A stretch of DNA of 64,000 nt from Jaminaea rosea (Eukaryota > Basidiomycota > Exobasidiomycetes > Microstromatales): assembly GCF_003144245.1 (NCBI RefSeq), contig NW_020289977.1:1178001-1242000 (forward strand), read 5' to 3'. Under the pieces are notes generated by a model that saw nothing but the letters and a program-made list of their open reading frames with translations, was not told the origin of the DNA and did no database searches. This document shows positions 21,018 through 31,041 of this stretch, piece after piece (within the stretch, counting starts at the first letter, position 1; every line of letters starts with the position of its first letter). A program made the position numbers and the translations under genes.

Positions 21018-24000
21018 CTACATGCCCACCCAAGAGCTTCTCCCTGACGGGTTAGCCAGACTGCTCATCCCGACCTTGATCCTCCTCGCCTTGGCCGCTG
21101 CCGCTCCAGCTGAAGGCGTAGGAGTATTACGTCCTTGCGCACTGCCATTGAACGTCGCTCGATCTACGCTGCCTCCCCCTCCTCCAGGCCCGTCAGCAGG
21201 TAGAGCGATGGAGGGCATCCTCGGGGTGTGTGGTGCATTGGCAAACGCTCCCGGATCCCCAGCTCCTAACAGGGGTGACTCCCTGCCTGGCTCTGAGAAC
21301 TGGATCGCTGATGCTCTCTTGTTCCCCGTACCTCCTGCCCCTGCTGCCGCAGAGCCTTGCCCTGGCGTCGGCGGCAGATTGAGGAAAACCTCACAGCTCC
21401 ACTCATACCACACCCGTCTGCCCTTTGTAAGACGCCAGAGATGCACATCCACCTCCCCGTCCGCCGGCACGTAGAGCGGCTCCTTGAGCGGGAAGAAGAT
21501 GGGGAACCAACTCAGCATGTCTCTTGAACCCCTTGCTGGATCAGGGTGGATGCTCAGATGGACATCCCCATACAGGTGGGCCTCAAAGTATCCCGCCAGG
21601 CCGTGAATCAGAGAGGCTTGCGGTGGCATAGAGAAGGTGTGAGAGGACGTGCGCACGTTGTGCGAGTTGGAGAGAGGGAGCCCAGAGGAGTCGAGGGGTA
21701 CGTCGATGCCGTCTAGCGGGGCGTGAGCGAAGGTCCAGCATTCCTGGATCTTTTCGCGCTGCGCTGAGGAGGAAGGGATGGCGGGGAGGTCCACCGAGCC
21801 GAAGAGAACCACAAAGGGGGTTTCGGCCGCCTTGACCTGCGCTGGTGTTGATGCACACGGATTGGTACCCGATCCGCCACTCGGTCCGCTGGACGTAGCT
21901 ACAGCGTTCGCCCCCGACCCGAGCACCTCAGCGTGCAGCTTCGCCGAGCTCAACGGCGTGACGTACGACGTGTACGATGCCGGAATGGAAATGCCGCCCT
22001 TCTTGAGGAAGCGCACTCCGCCGTCCAAGCACTCTGGGCTGAGCTCGTTATCGCCAAACGAGCCGAGCAGCTCACTGACGAGAATGTCCGCTCGCTCGTC
22101 CTCTCTCATCGGCCGGTCCGCAGTACGCATGTCCCCGAATCGCAGCTCTACTCTGTCTGTTCCCCACTCTTTCACTTGCTTCTCCTGCAGCGTGATCAGT
22201 GCGGACGGGTTCTTCTCGAGCGCAATGATCTTGACCGCTCTGCCCGCCTGAGCTGCTGCGGCTAAGCATCGTGATACGAGCGGGCCGCGACCTGCGCCAC
22301 ACACCCAGATGAGAGTGATTTGCCCTGCTGGGCGGGCGAGGAGGGCTTGCTTCACCGCTTCCTGGTACAGAGCGTACTTGACTGGATCGCGCTCGAATAC
22401 TTCGTAGGTTGCGCCTTCGAGGTTGTCCATCAGCGGCTGGAGAGGCGCTTGAAGCCAGTCAGCGTATCCACGTGCGAAGATGGCCACTGCATCTTCTGGT
22501 GGCGCAGTTCGCTCTAGGTGGCGCAGATATTCGAGATAGGCCTGCGGGCCTCCTCGCGTGTGCTGAGGTGGAGGATCATGCGTCCCCGAGAGGACTATTA
22601 CGGGTTTAGGAGACTTGGTGAGTAGGTTTCGGATGAGTGACTGGGTCGCTTTGCTGAGGACGGGAAAGCCTTTCGCGTTGCTGAGGTAGGAGCTGGCGGG
22701 CAGCCAGATATGAGAGACGGGCTCTGCTTTCCATCTCGAGAGGCCGGCGGACGAGGGAAGGGGCATGGAAAGGTCAAGCAGGAGCTGCAGGCGAGTATGA
22801 TACCCGCACAGGTGTCGGATCTGGCTCCAGGCTTCAAAGGCCCAGTCATCTGAGGCGCGAAGACTGTTGCTGCCTGCTCCTCCTGCCCCTGTACCGCTGC
22901 CACTGGGCCCACCCGCGGATGACGAGGCGACAGAGCCTGCTGATCGTGATGCTAGAATTTGCGCAAGGGAATGAGGCGACGAGATCGGCAGCCGGACTAC
23001 CAAGGTCATCCAGCTCCCAGCACTTGGCGCCCCTTCGCGTCCAGGCCCAGAATGAAGCGCGGCACTGATTGCCCTTGCGTAGTGAGGCAGTAGGTGACGC
23101 CGTGATGGATCGCTTGATGGCGGCGGCAGTATGAAAGTCGAAATGCTCAGGTATGATGCGTAGGTGATCAAGGCATGCAGCGCGATCTCCGAGTCAAGCC
23201 TGATGCCTTCGTCGGGCGAGTCGAGCTCCAGCCATGAGGGCGCCAAAGCCATGATGCCGTCTGAGTCGTCTAAGTTGGTCAGATTGAGCTCCGTTCGACG
23301 GAAGATGGGCGCCTTTCGCCATTCCTCAGCTTCGCGGATCTGAAGGACGCGCTTGCGAAGCTTTTCTGACCAGGGACCGGTACTGCCTTGGGTTGATCCG
23401 TTGGCTTCGGCCGCTATGCCAAGGCGGCTCGAGCTGCGTGAGAATGGTCTCCCGCCAGCTTCAGGTGGTACAGCTGCGCTGGCTGCCAATAGCTCCCAGC
23501 TGCCACCCATGCCTCCCGGATTGGCAGTCTGGTTCCACCCAGAGGGCATCATAGATGGAGTCGGGTATCCCTGTGATGATGAGGCGCCTGGCTGCTGCTG
23601 CTGATCATCCTCTTCGAGCGGACTGAGACAGAGTCGCTCCCATCGTTGCCTGAATTCGTCGTTTGCGAGCTCAATAATCGCCTGACCGTAGCCTGCGCTG
23701 CGAGCCTGAGCGAGGGCTCGCTGAGGTGCAGACATGCCCGCCAAAGCGGCATTGAGAGCCGAGTCCATGTTGCTTGGCAGACCGGTCGGAGAAGGTCCCG
23801 TGGCTTCATTGAGGGCATTGACGTGTGACGCTTCGACAAGAGTGGGAAGTTTCGAAGAGGGAGGAGCAGAGGGCGTGCTCGCTGCCTTTCTCGAGGCGGC
23901 TGCGGCTGCCGTCTGCTGCTGCAATGCTATCTGGGCGAGGACTTGGTTTGAGACATGCTGGGCAATGACGGATTGGGGAGCGGCGGATTGATGTCCCACT

Positions 24001-24032
24001 GGAAGAGGGGCGTTCTGTTCTGGGTCGGCCAT
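21018..24032 (-). CDS. PRMT5: PRMT5/Skb1/Hsl7 protein arginine methyltransferase
   Basis: PRMT5 makes symmetric dimethylarginine on histones, Sm proteins and others, in cytosol and nucleus. A single 1004-residue frame carries the TIM-barrel-like half, then PLMDNLEGATYEVFERDP (with the PRMT5-specific Phe), the SAM-binding motif CGAGRGPLVSRCL near residue 578, and the double-Glu loop SELLGSFGDNELSPE near 653-667. The dimer and beta-barrel part follows with WFPIFFPLKEPL and VWYEWS. It is about 370 residues longer than human PRMT5. The excess lies in a disordered 200-residue N-terminal tail (poly-Gln, Ala, Ser), a Gly/Ser/Ala insert near 365-395, an insert in the barrel and a C-terminal Ala/Gly tail. 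No intron is needed. Confidence 0.95.
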   Translation of the reverse strand: MADPEQNAPLPVGHQSAAPQSVIAQHVSNQVLAQIALQQQTAAAAASRKAASTPSAPPSSKLPTLVEASHVNALNEATGPSPTGLPSNMDSALNAALAGMSAPQRALAQARSAGYGQAIIELANDEFRQRWERLCLSPLEEDDQQQQPGASSSQGYPTPSMMPSGWNQTANPGGMGGSWELLAASAAVPPEAGGRPFSRSSSRLGIAAEANGSTQGSTGPWSEKLRKRVLQIREAEEWRKAPIFRRTELNLTNLDDSDGIMALAPSWLELDSPDEGIRLDSEIALHALITYASYLSISTFILPPPSSDPSRRHLLPHYARAISAALHSGPGREGAPSAGSWMTLVVRLPISSPHSLAQILASRSAGSVASSSAGGPSGSGTGAGGAGSNSLRASDDWAFEAWSQIRHLCGYHTRLQLLLDLSMPLPSSAGLSRWKAEPVSHIWLPASSYLSNAKGFPVLSKATQSLIRNLLTKSPKPVIVLSGTHDPPPQHTRGGPQAYLEYLRHLERTAPPEDAVAIFARGYADWLQAPLQPLMDNLEGATYEVFERDPVKYALYQEAVKQALLARPAGQITLIWVCGAGRGPLVSRCLAAAAQAGRAVKIIALEKNPSALITLQEKQVKEWGTDRVELRFGDMRTADRPMREDERADILVSELLGSFGDNELSPECLDGGVRFLKKGGISIPASYTSYVTPLSSAKLHAEVLGSGANAVATSSGPSGGSGTNPCASTPAQVKAAETPFVVLFGSVDLPAIPSSSAQREKIQECWTFAHAPLDGIDVPLDSSGLPLSNSHNVRTSSHTFSMPPQASLIHGLAGYFEAHLYGDVHLSIHPDPARGSRDMLSWFPIFFPLKEPLYVPADGEVDVHLWRLTKGRRVWYEWSCEVFLNLPPTPGQGSAAAGAGGTGNKRASAIQFSEPGRESPLLGAGDPGAFANAPHTPRMPSIALPADGPGGGGGSVDRATFNGSAQGRNTPTPSAGAAAAKARRIKVGMSSLANPSGRSSWVGM

Positions 24033-24579
24033 CGCAGTTGAGATGGCGGCGTCGTCGAAGCGTCGAAGGCGAGTCCGACGTCCAGCGTCGGGGTCGGTTC
24101 ACGAACGGGATGGAGACGGCGAAGAGGACGGGCGGCGTCGCAGCTAATGATGATGGAGAGCGGCAAAGAGCGTGCGACGGAGTAGAGACTTGAGTGGTCC
24201 TCAATGAAGATGGCGATCTGGTGCCGCCGCAGCAAACAAATGATAGTCGATGAGAGCAAAGGAGAGCAAGGTGAAGACGACAGAAAGAGCAACACTGAGA
24301 GCCAAAAGCAGCCTTGAGCCTCCGCTCGCCCGTCGTCGACTCGTCTCCCTCGCCTGCGCCTGCGCTTGGGCAGCCCGCCTCCCGCTCCTCCTCCCCGTGT
24401 CGTCTCAGCTCCGCTTCCGCCGTGAGAAGGGCAACGCGACGACGCGAAGGGGAATAGGGCGGTGCAGCGCTGAGGAGCACAGAAGCATCAAAGGTGCGAT
24501 GAGGTGGATTACAACAGAGCTTGCTGAGATGACAGAGTGGTAACAATATGTCGCGCTGATTGTGTCTCGCCTTGAGCGG
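24033..24579. other. Intergenic tract upstream of PRMT5
   Basis: This 547 bp tract serves as PRMT5 promoter and LYAR gene 3' flank. Open frames here are Arg/Ser-rich and look accidental. Confidence 0.4.
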
Positions 24580-25248
24580 CTACGCCCATGCCAAGCTTCC
24601 GTCCTGGCCCACCATAATGCTCTTCAACAGCTCCTTTTGCAGCTTCTTCGATTCGCCGGCGTGCGACTCCAGCAGGTCATACAGCGACGTCTGCTTGCCA
24701 GCCGCAAGGGCTACGACTCGCTGCCTGAGTGACGTAGCGGCAGCTGGAGTTGCTGATGCTTCGGCTGGTCTTGAATCGGTTGCTGCACCATTGCTTGCCT
24801 TCGCCGCCTTTCTAGCTGCCTTTTTGGCCTTCTTGTCGGCTTTGCTGACCCCGTCATTCGCTGCTGCAGCCTCATCGTGCTTCCTCTTTGACGACGACGA
24901 CGACGTCGATGACTCTGCCTGCTGGCTGGCGTTCACAGGGACTCCGTTCGAGGTCGATGGCGTAGCCCCATTGCTAGCATGCCCAGCCCCGTTGCCATTC
25001 TGCTGTGCTCGCTGCTGCTGCTGCTGCTGCTTGTTTCCTCCCTTCTTCTTGTCTCCCTGCCATACTGTCCTCTCGTACTTCTGAGCCTCGCTGATGCAAG
25101 AGGTATGGCTCTTCCACTCTGGCGGCGCATAGAAGGTCTTTGAGCAGTCCAAGCAGGTGAAGCTAGCGCCGCATCGACTGTTGTAATGCTGGTCGAGCTT
25201 GGGCTTTTTGACCACATCGGTGCAGGAGTCGCAGCAGAAGGACACCAT
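24580..25248 (-). CDS. LYAR-type zinc-finger nucleolar protein
   Basis: LYAR-family proteins are nucleolar and tied to ribosome biogenesis and growth. The 222-residue protein starts MVSFCCDSC, the usual family start. The first finger has the CxxC of FCCDSC with VVKKPKLDQHYNSRC, and the second has FTCLDC, then WKSHTSCISE, the zf-LYAR pattern. After EAQKYERTVWQGDKK comes a low-complexity Gln run, Ser run and a Lys/Ala-rich nuclear-type region. The end (LYDLLESHAGESKKLQKELL) is a conserved-looking helix. I chose M at 25248, not the frame's first ATG, because the upstream 60 codons have no family match. The gene diverges from the ChAPs gene. Confidence 0.88.
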   Translation of the reverse strand: MVSFCCDSCTDVVKKPKLDQHYNSRCGASFTCLDCSKTFYAPPEWKSHTSCISEAQKYERTVWQGDKKKGGNKQQQQQQRAQQNGNGAGHASNGATPSTSNGVPVNASQQAESSTSSSSSKRKHDEAAAANDGVSKADKKAKKAARKAAKASNGAATDSRPAEASATPAAATSLRQRVVALAAGKQTSLYDLLESHAGESKKLQKELLKSIMVGQDGSLAWA

Positions 25249-25586
25249 GCTGGGCGAGGAAGTAGTGATGAGACAGAGGACAGCGAGAAGAGGCAGTCGT
25301 GTGAGCCCACCAAAATTCAACGTCGGACTGAGAGAAGTCTCAATGAAGTCCCACGTGGCTCGTGATGCTCGGGCCACCAGCAATGCGTCCACCAGTCCAC
25401 GACGGCGGCGGCCGACGCCCAGCGTCAAAGCGGGCGTGCCTGCAGGTGTCCGACACTTCCTTTCCCAGCAGCCTTTCCTCTTCCAACTCGACCAACACCT
25501 TCACCCTCATCTTCAGTCTCCACGCTTCGCGTCTCACCTTCTGCGCATACGTAGCTGCGGTTTCCTTTCCCCTCAGGTCGTGCGCC
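25249..25586. promoter_or_regulatory. Bidirectional promoter, LYAR-type and ChAPs genes
   Basis: A 338 bp interval between divergent starts. The open frames in it appear accidental. No defined sites recognised. Confidence 0.4.
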
Positions 25587-28042
25587 ATGGGCGACTCATT
25601 CGTCTCGCAACCTGAGTTCTTCGAGGTCGACGTAGGCGAGTCTCTCGTCTCTCGAACTGAGACGTTGGCTTCCTTTCGTGAACTTGGACCGCCCGATCTC
25701 TGCCATGTCATCAAGACTACGGGACGTACTGGTGCGAAAGACATTGGGTCTTACCACTATGTCTCGGGCGTAGACGCCTCCTCGTCTGCTGCCCTTGCGG
25801 CATATATCAACTCGCTCACGTACGAGCTCGACCAGAACCCGGCATGGTTCTCGAGCAAGACCGCTTACAAGCTCAAGAGCGGAGCTTACTGGTGAGCGCG
25901 GAGACACCGTCGGGAGGAGCTTTCTGCCAGGACGTTGTGGTGGCTGACTGACCTGCTGTCCCACATACCCCACGCAGCTGCTTCAATGCCTTCTCACGCG
26001 TCGACGTCCGAGTAGAAGTCAGGATTCCCGGCAGCGTAGATGCCTATGTGCTTGACCTTCGCGGAGAGCGACATGAGCCCACGCCAGAAATCTGGCAAGA
26101 AGTCTACCTCTCGGCGCTGCTGCGCTCCATCCTCTATTCAGACGATGTCAACTACCGTCTAGCTGGCTATCGCAAGCTCGACCCCATTTCAAGCCCAGAC
26201 GCAGAGCATCGCTTCCTCCAAGCAGCAGAGAATCTCTTCTTCAAGGGCTGGCAGCTGGGCTCAGATCCTGAGATTCAAGTGGCCACAGTCGTATCGAATC
26301 ATCTCACAAAGGGCATCCTCAAGTACTTTGGCGAGGCCTCTCGCTACGAGCAGGCGGTAAATCTCTTTGAGAAGCTCTACGCCCGAGAACCAGAAGTGGC
26401 CGCCTTGGTCGCGCAGGCGTACATCGGGATGCACGAAGAGATCAAGGCCGTCCAGATCATGCATTCGGCTATCAAAACCACCCCTCACTCTTACGCCCTT
26501 CTACACGTCCAAGCCGACTTCCTACGGGCAAAAGGCAAGTCAGACTGGGCACTCCAGCTGGCCAAGCAAGCGGTCAACTGCGCTCCGAGCGAGTTTGCGA
26601 CGTGGGCCAAGTTGACGGAGTGCTACATTGAGGTTGGTGACTGGGAGTCTGCCCTGTTCACGCTCAACTCCTGCCCGATGTTCACCTACAATGAGCGAGA
26701 CCTCCATCGCATGCCGACACCCGCCAAAAGCCACCTGCCCGTCAAATCGTTCATTGCAGAGAGCGGTCTGTTGGACGAGGAGTCGGCAAAGGACAATGAA
26801 GCAGATGTGGCGCTTCTTCGACTGCCGGCGCCTGCGCTGCGGGGCACGTTTGCGAAGGCGTACGCTCTGCTATCGACGCTGGTGAGCAAGATTGGATGGG
26901 ACGAGCTGTTGAGGTGCAGGAGCGCTGTCTTTGTGATGGAGGAAGAGTACCGAGCGCAGAGGACGCCCGCAACAGAGACGCCGCCGAATCTTGGAGCAAC
27001 CGAGGAGAATGACGATGCGGCGTCGACGAAGGCGATCCCGCCACGAGACGAAGAGGACGAGGCGACTGCGAAGGCGGCAAGCGCTGCTGCGACGGGAGAC
27101 AGCTCGACGGACAGCGCTGCGAAAGACATGGCCAAGCTCGGACTTGAGTCAACGAATAATAACTCGACCCAAGATATCCCGACGATCAAGATTTCAACAG
27201 ATAGCGATCATGAGCGAGAGCGCGCAGAGCTGTCACAGTACGCGGCTGAAGGGGGCGAGACAAATGGCGTCAAGTCAGCACAACATGACGAGGCGGCTGA
27301 ATCGGCCGCGACCAATGGAGAAGCAGCGGCACCACTGGTCGAAGTGACACCACCACCGCTCGAGAAGCCGTCTGCGGTCAGCCACAGCCGTACCGACTCT
27401 CTGACCGCAGCCAACGCCATCGCAGCAGACGCAGCCGATGCTGGAGCGATTGCTGCCTCGCAACACCAAACCGACTCTCAAGGCCCGACGAGCAACGAAG
27501 ACGGCGACTCCTCTGCTTTCTCCTTCACCAACAAGCGCCTGTGCGAACGCTGGCTTGACAACCTCTTCATGGTCCTCTACGAGGACTTGCGCGTCTACAC
27601 CATATGGCGAGCAGAGCTGGCACACTATCGCACGCAAAACCTCCCCTATCGCAAAACTGGCACGGAATGGGAGATTCTGGGCGAGCTCGCTCTCAGACTG
27701 CATCATAAAGAGGAGGCAAAAGACGCCTTCCAACGCTGCATCGAGGCGAAATTCAGTGCAAAGGCGTACCTGCGTCTCCTCGAGTTTTATGCAGAGGCGA
27801 GGGACGTCCAGCGTAGCCTTTGGATGAGCCTCAGGTTGACGGCGTACCACCATCGATGGTACATGGAGGGTTCCTTCCCAGGGGCGGTGGCTGCGAACTT
27901 GCTCAAGTTGATTGCGTCAGAAGGGCTGCAGAAGGTCTCGTACACGCTCGTGTCGATGAACCCCCCGCAGCCTATTTTGAAGTTGATGCAGAACTATTTT
28001 GCGTACGCGCAGACCTTCAAGGTTGAGGGGGCCTCATGGTAG
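25587..28042 (+). CDS. ChAPs family exomer subunit (Bch1/Bud7/Chs6-like)
   Basis: ChAPs proteins bind Chs5 and Arf1 to form exomer, which carries cargo such as chitin synthase from the trans-Golgi to the plasma membrane. Two exons (25587-25891, 25978-28042; phase 2) give 789 residues. Family signatures are PPDLCHVIKTTG and GSYHYVSGVDAS near the N terminus, SGAYCCFNAFSRVDVRVE across the splice, then a long TPR-like helical stretch (EQAVNLFEKLY, ALLHVQADFL, CAPSEFATWAKLTECYIE). The C-terminal conserved block (LCERWLDNLFMVLYEDL to NYFAYAQTFKVEGASW) is intact. Between them is a 200-residue Ala/Glu/Thr-rich disordered insert. The start is MGDSFVSQPEFFEVD; earlier in-frame ATGs lie in the promoter. 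One gene cannot be matched to one of the four yeast paralogues. Confidence 0.9.
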
Positions 28043-28759
28043 CCGGGCGAGTTAGAGACGTTGGTGATGGGGAGGGGTACACGAGCTTAGCTGGCATGGC
28101 TGGGTGACGGAAGATCATCATGCCCCCTTCTGCCTTCCTTCCTTCCTTCCTCTCTTTCTGTACATCTCGAGCTAGTCTCTCTTTACTACCATAATCCTCA
28201 CGCCCACCTCCAAAACTCGTGGCCCTGTTCGTATTTTCGTCGCGAAGATCAGCCTGCGCCTCGCAGTAGCGCCGGACCGTTTTGCAGAGGAAGTCGCAGA
28301 GTCGCAGCGAGTCGCAGCCGGTCGCAGCTTGTTTGCAGGGCCGCGGAGAAGGCGCCGTTTCCCGTTTCGCCTTGCCTCCCCGCACCCACCTTGGCTTCTT
28401 GGCGCGGAGGTGGCGTGTTCCATCCCGCGGGCCAATAGGACGATTTCCATCCTGGAGCTCCAGTCCGCTCGCCATTACGATTTATCGTCGTAACCTCTCC
28501 TATCATCTCAGTCTCAGTCACTCATCTCTGGTATCGGGCCGTGGCATCATACAGCGCATGACTCCAGGAGGGGAAAGCGTATAAGAAGTCGTCGTAAGCA
28601 CTGGGCGCCCAAGTCATCCTTTCACCTTGGCAGCATCGCAGCATAATACATCATTCCACCTTCAAATCTCCGGAACGTACCCTCTGCCCTTCCAATCCTT
28701 TCATCCAAAGAAGCCAACGTACCCCGCATATAATCACCTCTACCTCCTCTGCCCACGAA
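28043..28759. other. Intergenic tract upstream of MFS gene
   Basis: This 717 bp tract has a CCTT microsatellite-like run near 28135-28155, a cluster of GTCGCAG sites (listed separately) and a CT-rich tract before the transporter start. No gene is seen. Confidence 0.45.
28293..28327. promoter_or_regulatory. Cluster of four GTCGCAG heptamers
   Basis: Perfect GTCGCAG copies begin at 28293, 28301, 28311 and 28321, with a near copy (CTCGCAG) at 28260. They lie about 430 bp upstream of the MFS start. Either a regulator binding array or a decayed short tandem repeat of 8-10 bp. Confidence 0.5.
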
Positions 28760-30536
28760 ATGAGCACAACAACAACACCAGCCGCAGCGGCCTCGCTGCC
28801 GCCAGTGTCATCTGCAGAGCCTGCCACCTCTCCGCCTCCGACGGCCATCAACAGCGAGCAAGACGCGGCTTCGACGCCCTCGATGGCTCCCTCCATCTCT
28901 GCTCCCCCTGGCCCCGGAGCAGACAACAAGTCAGCGGTTCGCGATGATCCTGCTTTCCTGATTGACTTCGCTCCCGATGATCCTCGCGACCCACGCAACT
29001 GGTCCGAACTCAAGAAATGGCTCCAACTCAGTCTCTACCTCCTTCCCGAGATCTGGGCTCAGGTAATCTCCAGTATCTTCGCCCCTGCCACCCCCTCATC
29101 AGCCGAAGCAGTAGGCGTCAGCGAAGCGGCAATGCGAACTGTCCAGGCCATTTACCTCTACGGGTTCGCTGTAGGACCCATCGTGACGGCACCTGTATCG
29201 GAGGACTACGGGAGACGGTACATCCTGTTCTTCTCCGTCTTCATGGTCGGAATCTGCCAGCTACCATGCGCTCTTGCGGGCAGCATAGCCCTTATGCTCC
29301 CCTTTCGCTTCGTTGCTGGCTTCTTCGCGGCGTGCACTTTCAACTCGATCGGCAACGTGGGCGACATGTGGTCCCCAGATGACCAGGCTTGGGGAGTCAA
29401 TGCCTTCGCCCTAGCGGCGGAGACGGGCGCATATCTGGGATCCGTCATTGGCGGGTACATTGTACAGAACATTGGCTGGCGTTGGACCTTTGGCGCTGCT
29501 GGGCTGGGGATGGCACTTGTGCTCATTCTGCTGGTGTGCTTCACCCAGGAGACGCGAGGCGGGATCATTCTTGCAAAGGTGGCAAAACAGAAGCGCAAGG
29601 AGACGGGAGATGAGCGCTGGTACTGCGCGCATGAGAGGGAGGTTCAAGCCAAGAGCATTAGAGATACCTTGACCGAGACGCTTGGACGGCCGATTTGGAT
29701 GCTGTTCAGTGAGCCGATCGTGGTGGCTACGTCGCTCTACGATGGGTTCAACTACTGTAAGTCCTGCAATGACGAGGGCAGACAGGTGAAGAAATTGACA
29801 GCTCACATTTCTTCTTGTCCCGTCAGGCATCATCTATGCCTTCATTCTGGGCTTCGCACTTGTCTACGGCAAATTGTACGGCTTCTCCATCGGCAACGAG
29901 AACCTCCCCTTCCTCGCCGTCTTCATCGGCGCTGTCATTGGCTTCTTGGCCCTCCCCGCTCAGCTGGCATGGCAGCGTCGCTGCGTGCGCAAGAAAGGCG
30001 AGCTTGGCCCCGAAGATCGTCTGGGTTGGCTGGCCACCGCGCCCTTGTTCCCCATCAGTCTCTTCTGGTTCGCATGGACCGCTGCGCCTAATATTCACTG
30101 GAGCTCGTCGGTCATCGCCACGGCCATCTTTGGCTTCTCGAGCCATATCATCTTCGTGGCCGTAAGTGATTATACGGCTGCATGCTACTCTCGTTTTGCG
30201 GCCAGCGCTGTAGGGGCACAGTCGCTCATGAGGGAGATCTTCTCGGGGAGCTTCACGCTGTTTGTGGTGCAGGCCTACGAGAACGTCCACTGGAAGACGG
30301 CAGCGCCTTACTCCGGCTTCGGGACCATCCTGGGCATCATCGCTATCATTCTCTCCCTCCTGCCTTACGCATTGTATGTCTACGGCCCCAAGCTGAGGGC
30401 CCGGTCGCCCTTTTGTGTATCGCAGATCCAAGAGTCAAAGGAGCGCAAGGAGAAGAAGGAGGGGTTGCGCGATGTGGTGGAGACGGCTGGTGCGCCGCCT
30501 GGGGCGGAGAAGAGAGGTGCGGGTGCTTCAGCCTGA
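28760..30536 (+). CDS. MFS transporter, DHA1 / Tpo-like
   Basis: A proton-coupled exporter-type transporter of the plasma membrane. Two exons (28760-29756, 29827-30536; phase 1) give 568 residues. A 95-residue disordered tail ends with DPRDPRNWSELKKW, typical of fungal DHA1 members. The first six TM segments include SEDYGRRYILFF (motif A between TM2 and TM3) and SVIGGYIVQNIGWRWTF (motif C region, TM5). The long central loop falls before the splice site, and NYC-IIYAFILGFALVYG restores TM7. TM7-12 follow, then a Lys/Glu-rich tail. Relatives export polyamines, fluconazole or other drugs; the substrate cannot be read from sequence. It is tandem between the ChAPs and four-TM genes. Confidence 0.85.
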
Positions 30537-31041
30537 GATTATCTCGGACATATCGCTGTGAGAGCTCCATTGTATATTTGCATTCACGCTGCTGTTGCAC
30601 CCGGAAAGCATTAGATGTCATCGGATCATCACTTTGCGGATATCGTTGCGAGGAGTGAGCGAGCAGAGGCTAGCGCGTCCGCGGCTTGAACCGGCGGCAC
30701 GGACTCGCACGCAGTGCAGGGCCCAAGCGCGTCGCAGAGGTTCGTTCACTCAGGGGTGCTTCGCATCCAGAGGCCGCGATCGATGTCAAGGGCTCACCTT
30801 GGATTAGGGGTACGCCAAGAAGATGAGACGAAGCCTCGAAGTGGCTTTCGTAGCTCTCGTCCGGCATGACTCTTGCCTTCGATCCCACTTACGCTCGCCA
30901 TCATGCCCCTTTGACGACCCTCTAACGACAACCCTCACGACACGATACGAATAACGACGACGCGGCCGACCAATTGTGACAACGCAGAAATCACTCTCAC
31001 AACATCCTTTAGCAACTTCTTCGATACACTTGTAGTCCGCG
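30537..31041. other. Intergenic tract
   Basis: 505 bp upstream of the four-TM gene. I checked for a tRNA because of GC-rich short stems near 30680-30720 and found no plausible cloverleaf. Confidence 0.4.

Noticed and set aside
30655-30730. Possible tRNA in a GC-rich stem-like stretch
   Set aside because: No acceptor, anticodon and T-arm set can be drawn in order.
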